The notes under the pieces: generated by a model
Databases searched by the model: none
The model's input: the letters and a program-made list of their open reading frames with translations, nothing else
Told to the model about the DNA's origin: nothing
Source of the DNA: Hyphomicrobiales bacterium
Lineage (GTDB): Bacteria > Pseudomonadota > Alphaproteobacteria > Rhizobiales > Beijerinckiaceae
DNA: 64,000 bases
NCBI GenBank assembly: GCA_017302635.1
Contig: JAFLCX010000002.1
Span: 248,001 to 312,000 of the forward strand
Direction: 5' to 3'
Program-made: the position numbers and the translations under genes
In this document: piece by piece, positions 20,225-28,298 of the stretch
How the letters are laid out: the number at the start of each line of letters is the position of its first letter
Numbering within the stretch: position 1 is the first letter of the stretch

Positions 20225-21256
20225 TCAGTGGATCATCCGATCGGCGGAACCGGGCAGGAATTCGGACGTGAAGATATCTTCGCGCTTCGGGCGGTTCTTG
20301 AAGGGCGCGGTGAGCGCGATCTGATCCAGCGCGCGCTCGAAACGATCGTTCAGGATGCCGCCGAACCCGGCATTTTTGACGGCGGGCGTCACAAGGTTCT
20401 GCTCGATCAGCATTTTCAGGCGGTCGAGTTCGACATCCTGTTTCGCGACATCATTGCGCTTGAGAACAGCAGCCGCTCCGGCTGCCGGGTCCTTCACCAC
20501 GTCACGTACGCTCTTGATGAAGGCGCGGATGAACTTCCGGATCGCCTCAGGGTTCTCGGCCTGAAGCTTGGGCGAGACCATGATGACGTTGCCATAGAGG
20601 TCGACGCCGTAATCGCTCATCAGGATGTTGACGATGTCGCTTTCCGGCACGCCGCGCGCCTTTAGGTTGATGACGGAGGAAATCGAGAAGCCAAACACGG
20701 CATCCACCTCGCCGGTGGCGAGCATCGGCTCACGCACCGGGAAGCCGACATTTTCGAATTTCATGGTGCTGTCATCGATCTTGTTGACAGCCTTCATGAT
20801 CGGCCATTGTGCGTAAGCGGCATCGGCGGCGGGGGCTCCGAATTTCTTGCCGGCGAGGCTCTTCAGGTCGGCGGAGATGCCGCGCGATTTACGACCGATG
20901 ATCGCGAAGGGCGGACGGTCATAGACCATCATCACGGCCTTGAGGTTGACACTGGGGTTCTCGTCGCGGAAGCGGATCAGCGAATTTACATCGCCGAAGC
21001 CCATATCGTAGGTGTTGGAGGCCACGCGCGGAATGGCCTCCCGCGAGCCGTTGCCGGTATCGATGGTGACATCGAGACCTTCAGCGGCATAGTAGCCCTT
21101 GTCGATCCCCATCAGGAACAGTGCCGAGGGGCCTTCGAAGCGCCAATCGAGCGTGAAACGGATTTTCGTGGGTGTCTGGGCCGCCGCAGGCGCGATCGCG
21201 GCAAAGGCGGCAAGGCCAAGGCTCAGAAGGGTGTTGCGGCGGGACATCTGAAACAC
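20225..21256 (-). CDS. ABC transporter substrate-binding protein, NMT1/THI5 family
   Basis: A periplasmic binding protein with a signal peptide (MSRRNTLLSLGLAAFAAIAP, cut near AAAQ). The NMT1 core follows: KIRFTLDWRFEGPSALF, then GIDKGYYAAEGLDVTI. I take GTG 21254-21256 as start because AGGAG lies seven bases upstream; ATG 21247 three codons later is the alternative. The mature protein is about 315 residues. It follows guanine deaminase and the xdh genes on the same strand, separated by a structured 193-base leader, so a purine such as xanthine or urate is the likely ligand. Ligand specificity is inferred from context. Confidence 0.88.
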   Translation of the reverse strand: MFQMSRRNTLLSLGLAAFAAIAPAAAQTPTKIRFTLDWRFEGPSALFLMGIDKGYYAAEGLDVTIDTGNGSREAIPRVASNTYDMGFGDVNSLIRFRDENPSVNLKAVMMVYDRPPFAIIGRKSRGISADLKSLAGKKFGAPAADAAYAQWPIMKAVNKIDDSTMKFENVGFPVREPMLATGEVDAVFGFSISSVINLKARGVPESDIVNILMSDYGVDLYGNVIMVSPKLQAENPEAIRKFIRAFIKSVRDVVKDPAAGAAAVLKRNDVAKQDVELDRLKMLIEQNLVTPAVKNAGFGGILNDRFERALDQIALTAPFKNRPKREDIFTSEFLPGSADRMIH

Positions 21257-21282
21257 GGTCGCTCTCCTGTCGACATGGCAAT

Positions 21283-21360
21283 GCTGGTTGCTGCCAGCTT
21301 GATCTTGATCAATCTGATCCTGTTCACAACAAGCCACGGGCCAGCTTGGCCTGCAAGCCC
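21283..21360 (-). promoter_or_regulatory. Structured leader, candidate NMT1-motif (xanthine) riboswitch
   Basis: On the minus strand the leader of the NMT1 binding-protein gene can form three hairpins. The first is GCTTG/CAAGC (21358-21354 with 21348-21344). The central one has two helices, GCTTG/CAAGC (21334-21330 with 21301-21297) and GATC/GATC (21319-21316 with 21310-21307), split by an asymmetric internal loop of 10 and 5 bases. The third, GCTGG/CCAGC (21298-21294 with 21287-21283), shares bases with the second helix and lies shortly before the ribosome site. Known NMT1-motif RNAs are small two-helix elements before such genes and sense xanthine. I could not match the consensus bases from memory. 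Confidence 0.4.
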
Positions 21361-21449
21361 CCTGATCGTCTGTGACGACGAATTTTTCGCTGGTTTTGTG
21401 ATGGAAGCGATGGAGTTCATCACCCGGCAAAGGAATATGGCGAGACTGC

Positions 21450-21935
21450 TCAATACTCGACTCGATCAGGCTTTTTGAGCCAGTCTGCAAAAACGCGAGC
21501 GGCTTCATCGCTGGGCTGATGCAGGGTCGGGATCGAGCGCTGGGACAGGGGTTTCGGAATTTCGGCGTAGATTGCCGCATCATCGAAGCCGATGGCAGCC
21601 GCCTCATCGCGGCTATTGGCAAAAACCAGCCTTTCCAGCCGCGCCCAGTAGATGGCCGCGAGGCACATCGGGCAGGGTTCGCAGGATGAGTAGATCACGT
21701 GGCCCGCAAGGTCGAAGCTCCCGATCGTCTCGCAGGCGCGGCGAATGGCCGTGATTTCGGCATGGGCGGTCGGGTCGTTCTGCGAGGTGACGCAGTTCCA
21801 CCCCTCGGCAATGATCCGCCCGTTCGTGCTCGCGATCACTGCCCCGAAAGGGCCGCCGGCACCTTGCTCCATATGCTCCCGGGAAAGCGCGACAGCGCGC
21901 GCGAGCAGCGATTTGTCGCGCGGATCAACCGGCAT
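21450..21935 (-). CDS. Guanine deaminase / nucleoside deaminase (CDA fold)
   Basis: A zinc deaminase of 161 residues. The zinc motif is TAHAEITAIR (His and catalytic Glu) with PCPMCLAAI supplying two Cys ligands. The length and C-terminal extension with Tyr at the end (KKPDRVEY) match the Bacillus GuaD-type guanine deaminases rather than TadA. GuaD would convert guanine to xanthine, the substrate of the Xdh encoded just upstream. ATG 21935 starts inside the end of xdhC (11-base overlap). A tRNA-type deaminase is less likely given the neighbours. Confidence 0.88.
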   Translation of the reverse strand: MPVDPRDKSLLARAVALSREHMEQGAGGPFGAVIASTNGRIIAEGWNCVTSQNDPTAHAEITAIRRACETIGSFDLAGHVIYSSCEPCPMCLAAIYWARLERLVFANSRDEAAAIGFDDAAIYAEIPKPLSQRSIPTLHQPSDEAARVFADWLKKPDRVEY

Positions 21936-22776
21936 TCCGTTCCCCTTTGTCAAATAGGCTTGATGCGGAGCGTTGCGCCCTTTCGCGCAATAATTGCACG
22001 GCGATGCCGGCTGCAATGGCGGCGGGCTCTTTCGAGCCAAGATCCGGCAAACCGATCGGGCAGGTGAGGCGGGTGATTTGATCTGCCGACAGCCCGCCCT
22101 TCTGCAATTGGCTCACGAAGCGCGCGCGTTTGGTTTTGGAGCCGATGACACCGACGGATGCGAGATCGTCGCGCTTCAAGGCTGCACCACAAAGGGCGAG
22201 GTCCAGCGCATGGCTGTGCGTGAAGATCAGCACGGCTGTTTCGGGCGCCGCGCGGTTGACTTCTTCCAATGGGTCGGAGGGCGACACGGGTGTCACGTTA
22301 TCCGGGAAAACCGAGGGAAACTCACTCCTGCGTGGATCGACCCAGCGCACATCGAAGGGCAGGGGGGCGAGCGTCAGCACCAAGGCGCGGCCGACATGGC
22401 CTGCGCCAAACATCAGAACCGGCATCCGGTTGCTTTGCTGAACGAGCGAAGGCAGGCGCCTGCGGTCGCTCGCCAGCAGGCGCTCATAGCGCAACTGGAC
22501 ACGCCCGCCGCAGCATTGGCCGAGATCGGGCCCGAGAACGATCGTTTTTTCCAGAAAGGCCGCGTCCTCACGGTGCAGAAATTTCTGCGCTTCACCCAAA
22601 GCTTGCCATTCGAGCGCGCCACCCCCGATCGTGCCCGCGAAACGGCCATCAGCGCGCACGACCATCTGAGCGCCGGCCTCGCGCGGTGAGGAGCCCTGCA
22701 CCGAGACGATCGTGATGAGCACCGCCACGCCATCCTTGGCCAGAAAACTCTCGAGATGCCCCAGAAGGTCCCTCAT
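21925..22776 (-). CDS. xdhC: Xanthine dehydrogenase accessory protein XdhC
   Basis: A 283-residue chaperone that binds molybdenum cofactor, promotes its sulfuration and inserts it into the XdhB subunit. The N-terminal XdhC domain has GSSPREAGAQMVV and TIGGGALEWQAL. The C-terminal Rossmann part has MFGAGHVGRALVL and ends with CPIGLPDLGSKEPAAIAAGI. Its start overlaps xdhB by four bases. Confidence 0.95.
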   Translation of the reverse strand: MRDLLGHLESFLAKDGVAVLITIVSVQGSSPREAGAQMVVRADGRFAGTIGGGALEWQALGEAQKFLHREDAAFLEKTIVLGPDLGQCCGGRVQLRYERLLASDRRRLPSLVQQSNRMPVLMFGAGHVGRALVLTLAPLPFDVRWVDPRRSEFPSVFPDNVTPVSPSDPLEEVNRAAPETAVLIFTHSHALDLALCGAALKRDDLASVGVIGSKTKRARFVSQLQKGGLSADQITRLTCPIGLPDLGSKEPAAIAAGIAVQLLRERAQRSASSLFDKGERNAG

Positions 22777-25079
22777 GCGAGGCCTTTCTGCGCATCGCAG
22801 GCATCGAGAATGGCTTCCGGAGTCGCAGGCGCGCGCAGGCTCACGGGCAAGCCGGGCCGGATGGCATGCACCGCATCAGCGACGGCCGAGAACACCGAAA
22901 TCGCGAGCATCACTGGCGGCTCACCCACCGCCTTCGAGTGATGGATCGCGGCCTCGCGGTTGGGCTCATACCAGAGCGCGGTTCTCAAATCGGCCGGCAC
23001 ATCGGAAGCAACCGGAATCTTGTAAGTCGAAGGCGCGTGGGTTCTGAGCCGGCCTTCAGCGTCGAACACGAGTTCCTCGGTGGTGAGCCACCCCAGCCCT
23101 TGCACGAAGCCACCCTCGATTTGCCCGATATCGATCGCCGGATTGAGCGATTGTCCGCAATCATGCAGGATATCGGCGCGCAGAAGCTTCATCTCGCCGG
23201 TCATCGTGTCGATGATCACCTCCGAACAGGCCGCGCCGTAGGCAAAATAGAAGAACGGCCGGCCTGTGCGTTTCATGCGGTCCCATGTGATGCCCGGCGT
23301 CGAATAGAACCCGGTCGACGAGAGCGATATCCGCTCCAGCACGCAGGCCTTGGCCAGAGCGCCGAAAGCGATTTCCGCGCCTGCGCCCCGCACCATGCCA
23401 TGTTCGAATACCACATCACCCGGCATGCATCCGAAGCGACGCGCCGCTTCCGCCGCCATGCGCTCGCGGATGGTCTCGGCGGCGATCTTCGCGGCCATGC
23501 CGTTGAGGTCGGAGCCGGAGGAAGCTGCGGTTGGGCCGGTATTCGGCACTTTCGAGGTGTTGGTTGCAGTGATTTTCACGGCGGCCAGCGGAAGACCAAA
23601 TACATCGGCCACGATCTGCGCGACCTTGACGTAAAGCCCCTGGCCCATCTCTGTGCCGCCGTGATTGAGGCTCACCGAACCGTCGGAATAGACATGCACC
23701 AGCGCGCCGGCCTGATTGAGGTGCTTGAGTGTGAAGGAAATTCCGAACTTGACTGGCGTGAGGGCGATCCCCTTTTTCAGGATCGGCGAGCCTGCGTTGA
23801 ACGCGGCAATCTCGGCTCGCCGCGCGCGATATTCGCTCGTGGTTTCCAGCCGTTCCACCAGAGGCAGCAGGATGTCGCAATCAGCGACCGGCATGCCGTA
23901 AGGCGTACGGTCGCGCCCCGGCGCGTAGAAGTTTGCCTTCCGAACATCGAGCGGATCGCGCCCCAGCTGATGCGCAATCGCATCGAGAATGCATTCCGTG
24001 GCGAGCATGCCCTGCGGGCCGCCAAATCCGCGATAGGCGGTGTTCGAGACCGTGTTGGTCTTGAGCCGCCGCGTTGAAATCTGCGCCTCGGGCAGGAAAT
24101 AGGCGTTGTCAGAATGGAACATCGCGCGATCCACCACGCCGAGCGTGAGATCGGCGGAGTAGCCGCAGCGGGCATCAAGCGCGAGATCAAGCGCCCTGAT
24201 CCGGCCTTCCTCATCGAACCCGACCTGATAGGCCGAGCGAAAATCGTGCCTTTTCCCGGTAAGGACGAAATCATCGTCCCGATCGAGCCGGAGCTTGCAC
24301 GGGTACTTCGTGAGCTTCGCCGCGACCGCTGCAATCGCAGCGAACTGGCTCGCCTGACTTTCCTTGCCGCCGAAACCGCCGCCCATCCGGCGGCATTCGA
24401 TTGTCACGTTGTGATCGGCAACGCCGAGCACCCGAGCCACGATATGCTGCACCTCGCTCGGATGCTGTGTGGAGGAATGCACGAACATCTCGTCTCCCTC
24501 ACCGGGCAGGGCGAAAGCCACCTGCCCTTCGAGATAGAAATGCTCCTGACCGCCGATCTCGATTTCCCCCACCAGCCGATGTTGGGCCTCGGAGAGCGCG
24601 TGGGCAACGTGATCGTTTTCCCAGGCGTAATCCGGGAGCACGCGCCCGCCCTCGGCCCGGGCATCGGCAATGGAAACGCACGGCGTTTCCGCCTCAATCT
24701 CGATGCGGCCGAGCCTTGCCGCGAGGCGTGCAGCTTTTCGGGTCGTGGCAACCACGGCAAAGACCGCTTGATTGTGGAAGGCAACTTCGCTTGTGGCGAG
24801 CATGGGCTCATCGCCGAGATGTGGCGAGGAATCATTTTTCCCCGGCACATCCTTGCCGGTGATCACGCACACAACCCCTTCGGCGGACCGGACGGCGGCC
24901 AGATCAAGCGCGACTATTCTCCCGCGCGCCCTGGGGGCGAGGCCGAGCGCGATATGCAAGGTACCATGCGGCTCGGGGATATCATCGACATAGGTCGCCT
25001 GGCCGGTCACGTGCAGCGTGGCACTGTCATGCGGCAAGCTCTCGTGCACAACGGAAAGGGCTTGCGCGTCACGAGGCAT
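22773..25079 (-). CDS. xdhB: Xanthine dehydrogenase, molybdopterin-binding subunit
   Basis: The large catalytic subunit, 768 residues, which oxidises hypoxanthine and xanthine to urate. The N-terminal a/b hammerhead domain includes HVTGQATYVDDIPEPHGTLH. The cofactor-binding region carries RMGGGFGGKESQASQFAA and TAYRGFGGPQGMLATE. The C-terminal GQIEGGFVQGLGWLTTEE contributes part of the active site. ATG 25079 is chosen because the family N-terminus follows directly; the frame upstream runs into xdhA. It overlaps xdhA by 11 bases. The split XdhA/XdhB/XdhC layout is the bacterial heterotetramer type (as in Rhodobacter). Confidence 0.96.
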   Translation of the reverse strand: MPRDAQALSVVHESLPHDSATLHVTGQATYVDDIPEPHGTLHIALGLAPRARGRIVALDLAAVRSAEGVVCVITGKDVPGKNDSSPHLGDEPMLATSEVAFHNQAVFAVVATTRKAARLAARLGRIEIEAETPCVSIADARAEGGRVLPDYAWENDHVAHALSEAQHRLVGEIEIGGQEHFYLEGQVAFALPGEGDEMFVHSSTQHPSEVQHIVARVLGVADHNVTIECRRMGGGFGGKESQASQFAAIAAVAAKLTKYPCKLRLDRDDDFVLTGKRHDFRSAYQVGFDEEGRIRALDLALDARCGYSADLTLGVVDRAMFHSDNAYFLPEAQISTRRLKTNTVSNTAYRGFGGPQGMLATECILDAIAHQLGRDPLDVRKANFYAPGRDRTPYGMPVADCDILLPLVERLETTSEYRARRAEIAAFNAGSPILKKGIALTPVKFGISFTLKHLNQAGALVHVYSDGSVSLNHGGTEMGQGLYVKVAQIVADVFGLPLAAVKITATNTSKVPNTGPTAASSGSDLNGMAAKIAAETIRERMAAEAARRFGCMPGDVVFEHGMVRGAGAEIAFGALAKACVLERISLSSTGFYSTPGITWDRMKRTGRPFFYFAYGAACSEVIIDTMTGEMKLLRADILHDCGQSLNPAIDIGQIEGGFVQGLGWLTTEELVFDAEGRLRTHAPSTYKIPVASDVPADLRTALWYEPNREAAIHHSKAVGEPPVMLAISVFSAVADAVHAIRPGLPVSLRAPATPEAILDACDAQKGLA

Positions 25080-26541
25080 GGACCACTCCCTCACGTGCGA
25101 TGATCCGCGTTGAGGCCGCACCTCCCGCGACTTCCAGCAACGCCTTGCCAAGAATCGCCCGCGCGACTTTCCGGCGATAATCGGCGCTGGCACGCATGTC
25201 TGAAATGGGGGAGAAATCCTCTTCGAGATGCTTGAGCGCGGCCGTCCAGGCATGGGGATCGTCCAACGCCACGCCGGCCAACGCGGCTTCGGTGGCTCGC
25301 GCCCGCGCCGGGACGCCGGCCATGCCTCCGTAAGCCAGACGCGCTTCCGCGATTGTTCCCTGATCCAGCGTGAAGCGGAAGGCCCCCATCACGGCGGAGA
25401 TATCCTCATCAAAGCGCTTGGAAATCTTGAAGGCGCGAAAGGCCATCCCTTCCTTCAGCTTCGGGATGCTGATCCCCGTAACAATCTCGCCGGCCTCACG
25501 CGCCTGCTTCCCGTAGGAGAGGAAGAAGCTTTCGAGTGGCATCGAGCGCATCAGCCCGCCCTTGCGCAATTCGATCGTGGCGCCCAGCGCGATCAGGGCC
25601 GGGGCGAGGTCGCCGATGGGGGAGCCATTCGCAAGGTTGCCGCCAACCGTTCCCGATGCGCGAACTTGCCTCGAGCCGAACCGGCGCATCAAGGTTTCGA
25701 GGTCGGGATCGAGCGCCGCCAGCGCGGGCATCGCGGCGTCATGGGTGACCATTGCCCCGATTTTCAGCGCGGTTTCAGTCTCTTCGATTCCGCCCAGCCC
25801 GCGCACACGGCCAAGCCAAATGATCTTGTTCAGATCACTGAGTTTTTTCGTGACCCACAATCCCACATCCGTGCCGCCCGCCAGCAGAGTGGCATCAGGA
25901 TGGCGCAGGGCGATGTCCAAGAGGCTCTCGAGCGTCGCGGGGGACGCGAAAAAACGGGCTTCGTGGCCGATCAGGATATCACTTCCCTCCTGCAGGGCTT
26001 CAAGCCGGAATTGCCGCGCAGCGGAATCGGCAGCAAAGGCGTCGTCGATCGCGCCTCGGATCGCCGACATTGCAGCATCCGCAATCGGACGATAGCCGGT
26101 GCAGCGACACAGATTGCCCGAGAGAACATCGTCGAAGGCCGTGCGCGTCAGGGGGCGCTCCGCCTCGTGATAAGCCACGAAAAGGCTCATCACGATGCCG
26201 GGCGTGCAGAAGCCGCATTGGCTGCCATGATGCTCGATCATTGCCTGCTGGATCGGGTGAAGGACACCGCCTTCCGACAAATCTTCGATGGTGATGAGTT
26301 CCGCGCCGTCGATCTGGCCAAGCAGGAGGATGCAGGCATTGACCGGCTGAAGGTGGAGCCTGCCGTCTCGCAGGCGGGCCAAAGCCACCGTGCAGGCACC
26401 GCAATCGCCCTCGTTGCAGCCTTCCTTGGTGCCGGTGGCGCGCCTTTCCTCGCGCAGCCATTCGAGCAGCGTGAGGTTCGGATCGAAGCTGTTGAGTTCG
26501 ACCACCTTGCCTCGAAAAACAAACCTCAGGCTTCGCCGCAT
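25069..26541 (-). CDS. xdhA: Xanthine dehydrogenase, iron-sulfur/FAD subunit
   Basis: The small electron-transfer subunit, 490 residues. Two [2Fe-2S] clusters are bound by EGCNEGDCGACTV plus NACILLL (plant ferredoxin-type), and by QCGFCTPGIVMSL plus LCRCTGYRPI (helical domain). The FAD domain follows (LLAGGTDVGLWVTKKL; GSRQVRASGTVGGNLANGSP), then the CO-dehydrogenase flavoprotein C domain. ATG 26541 has GAGGGAAACG before it; a GTG four codons upstream is less likely. It is the first gene of the purine block and is divergent from the TctC-like gene, with 130 bases between them that should hold both promoters. Confidence 0.96.
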   Translation of the reverse strand: MRRSLRFVFRGKVVELNSFDPNLTLLEWLREERRATGTKEGCNEGDCGACTVALARLRDGRLHLQPVNACILLLGQIDGAELITIEDLSEGGVLHPIQQAMIEHHGSQCGFCTPGIVMSLFVAYHEAERPLTRTAFDDVLSGNLCRCTGYRPIADAAMSAIRGAIDDAFAADSAARQFRLEALQEGSDILIGHEARFFASPATLESLLDIALRHPDATLLAGGTDVGLWVTKKLSDLNKIIWLGRVRGLGGIEETETALKIGAMVTHDAAMPALAALDPDLETLMRRFGSRQVRASGTVGGNLANGSPIGDLAPALIALGATIELRKGGLMRSMPLESFFLSYGKQAREAGEIVTGISIPKLKEGMAFRAFKISKRFDEDISAVMGAFRFTLDQGTIAEARLAYGGMAGVPARARATEAALAGVALDDPHAWTAALKHLEEDFSPISDMRASADYRRKVARAILGKALLEVAGGAASTRIIAREGVVHAS

Positions 26542-26671
26542 CGTTTCCCTCACACCACACTTGCATCGTTGGCAGGGAGGCGCGAAACTTCAAGAGGGCA
26601 TCGGCATGGCCGGACAAGAAACAAGAAAGCCCTTCCTGCCGCGTGCAGGAACAGCAAAGGAGGAAACCGGG

Positions 26672-27664
26672 ATGAGAAATTTCAGCGCGACGTTGTATAA
26701 AAGCCTGTTTTTAAAATTGTTTTCAGTGTCGATTGTTCTGGCAACGGCCGGGGCTGCGTCCGCTTTTCCCACCAAACCGATCACGGTCGTGGTGCCTTTC
26801 GCCGCAGGCGGGCCGAGTGACATTCTCGCGCGCCTCTTCGCAGCGAATATGAGCCAGAGCCTCGGCACGCAGGTGATTGTCGAAAACACCGCCGGCGCGG
26901 GTTCCACGGTCGGGATCGGGCGAGTCGCCAAGGCCGATCCAGACGGCCATACCTTGCTCTTCTCCCATATCAGCCACGCCACCACCGCCACTCTGTTCCG
27001 CCGGCTGCCCTATGATCCGGTCGGTGATTTCGCGCCGATCGGCATGGCCACGGACGGGGCCTTCGTGCTGGTGGGGCGCAAGGATTTCGCACCGAATACG
27101 GTCGAGGAGGTCTTCCGTGAAATCCGCGCGAAGGGCGAAGCCATCAACTATGCGCATGCCGGCACGGGCTCCGGGTCGCATCTGTGCGGCATCATGATGA
27201 TGCAGGCCTTGGGCGCGAAGATGACGCAGGTGCCTTATCGCGGCACCGGCCCGGCGATGCAGGATCTTGTGAGTTCGAAGGTCGATCTGCTCTGCGACCA
27301 GATCACCTCGGCTCTGCCGCAAATTCAGGGTGGCGCCGTCAAGGCCTATGCCGTTACCTCCACCGAGCCGGTCGATGGCCTGAAACTGCCGACGATTGCA
27401 GCCTCGGGCATTCCCGGTTTCAAGGTCACGATCTGGCACGGGCTCTATGCCCCAAAAGGTACGCCGGCGGCCGTGGTGCAGAAACTCAACGGCGCCCTCA
27501 ACGCGGCCCTCAAGGATCAGACCATCCTGAAGCGTCTCGCGGACCTCTCGACCATTCCCGCGACGCCGCAGCAGGCCACTCCAGCCCATCTTGGGGCGCA
27601 TTTGCGTGCCGAAGTGGCGGCTTGGAAAAAGGTGATCGATGCTGTGGGGGCCTACGCGGACTGA
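26672..27664 (+). CDS. Tripartite tricarboxylate transporter-type binding protein (Bug/TctC), orphan
   Basis: A periplasmic binding protein of 330 residues with signal peptide (LFLKLFSVSIVLATAGAASA). Family motifs are present: FPTKPITVVVPFAAGGPSD, YDPVGDFAPIGMA and the C-terminal FKVTIWHGLYAPKGTP. AGGAGG lies nine bases before the ATG. These proteins normally deliver carboxylates to a TctAB membrane pair, but no tctA or tctB gene is in the window. Its stop faces the sulfolactate operon (13 bases). The known sulfolactate importer SlcHFG belongs to this transporter class, so a role in sulfolactate uptake is conceivable but unsupported beyond position. Confidence 0.87.
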   Translation: MRNFSATLYKSLFLKLFSVSIVLATAGAASAFPTKPITVVVPFAAGGPSDILARLFAANMSQSLGTQVIVENTAGAGSTVGIGRVAKADPDGHTLLFSHISHATTATLFRRLPYDPVGDFAPIGMATDGAFVLVGRKDFAPNTVEEVFREIRAKGEAINYAHAGTGSGSHLCGIMMMQALGAKMTQVPYRGTGPAMQDLVSSKVDLLCDQITSALPQIQGGAVKAYAVTSTEPVDGLKLPTIAASGIPGFKVTIWHGLYAPKGTPAAVVQKLNGALNAALKDQTILKRLADLSTIPATPQQATPAHLGAHLRAEVAAWKKVIDAVGAYAD

Positions 27665-27677
27665 ACCTGTCCGCCTC

Positions 27678-28298
27678 TCATGACATGCCGAGATAGCGTC
27701 CGGGGCGGTGGTTGATCGCGAGAATCATGTTCACGATCACCGCCCCCAGCAAGGATAGTGCGAGGTTCTGTGGCGCGATCACGAAAAGCGATGCGCCGAG
27801 AATGGCGAGATCGAGTCCGAGCTGAACCCAGCCCGCGCGCAAGCCGAATCGCTCCTGCAAGAACATAGCGAGTATGTTCACTCCGCCCAGGGCGGTGCGA
27901 TGTCGGAACAGCATCAAAAGCCCATTCCCCATCAGCCCGCCGCCAATCACGGTTGCAAAAATCGGGTTGAGTTGGGTCAGCGAAACCCAGTCTGGCAACA
28001 GGCGCGCAAAAATCGAGACAAGGCTCACGGCGAGAAAGGTACGCAGTGCCACGCGCCAGCCCATGCGCCAGAGGGCCAGCACATAGAACGGCAGATTGAC
28101 AGCCGAAAACACCAGCCAGAATCCGGCGCCGGTCGCATGGTGCAGCAACAGGGCAAGGCCCGCAGTGCCGCCGGTGACCAGTTGAGCCTGCGCGTAGAGC
28201 ATGACCCCGAAGGCCACGAACAAAGTGCCCATGAGGATGGCGAGAGCATCTTCATAAGCCGCGTGGCGGGTTATTTCGGGATCATGCAAAGGCTTCAA
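27678..28298 (-). CDS. YitT-family membrane protein
   Basis: A 206-residue integral membrane protein with five or six helices. GTLFVAFGVMLYAQAQLVTG near the N-terminus, GGGLMGNGLLMLFRHRTALG and GGVNILAMFLQERFG are typical of the DUF161/YitT family. Its function is unknown. The reading frame starts at TTG 28298, immediately after the TGA of the aldehyde dehydrogenase, which suggests translational coupling. It is the last gene of the suyA-to-gabD operon. A transport role for a sulfonate or sulfite is only a guess. Confidence 0.78.
   Translation of the reverse strand: MKPLHDPEITRHAAYEDALAILMGTLFVAFGVMLYAQAQLVTGGTAGLALLLHHATGAGFWLVFSAVNLPFYVLALWRMGWRVALRTFLAVSLVSIFARLLPDWVSLTQLNPIFATVIGGGLMGNGLLMLFRHRTALGGVNILAMFLQERFGLRAGWVQLGLDLAILGASLFVIAPQNLALSLLGAVIVNMILAINHRPGRYLGMS

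Noticed and set aside
18626..21256. NMT1-type importer as a taurine or alkanesulfonate system linked to the SQ island
   Set aside because: It follows the xdh and guanine deaminase genes on the same strand and is separated from the SQ island by the divergent xdhA/TctC-like gene pair.
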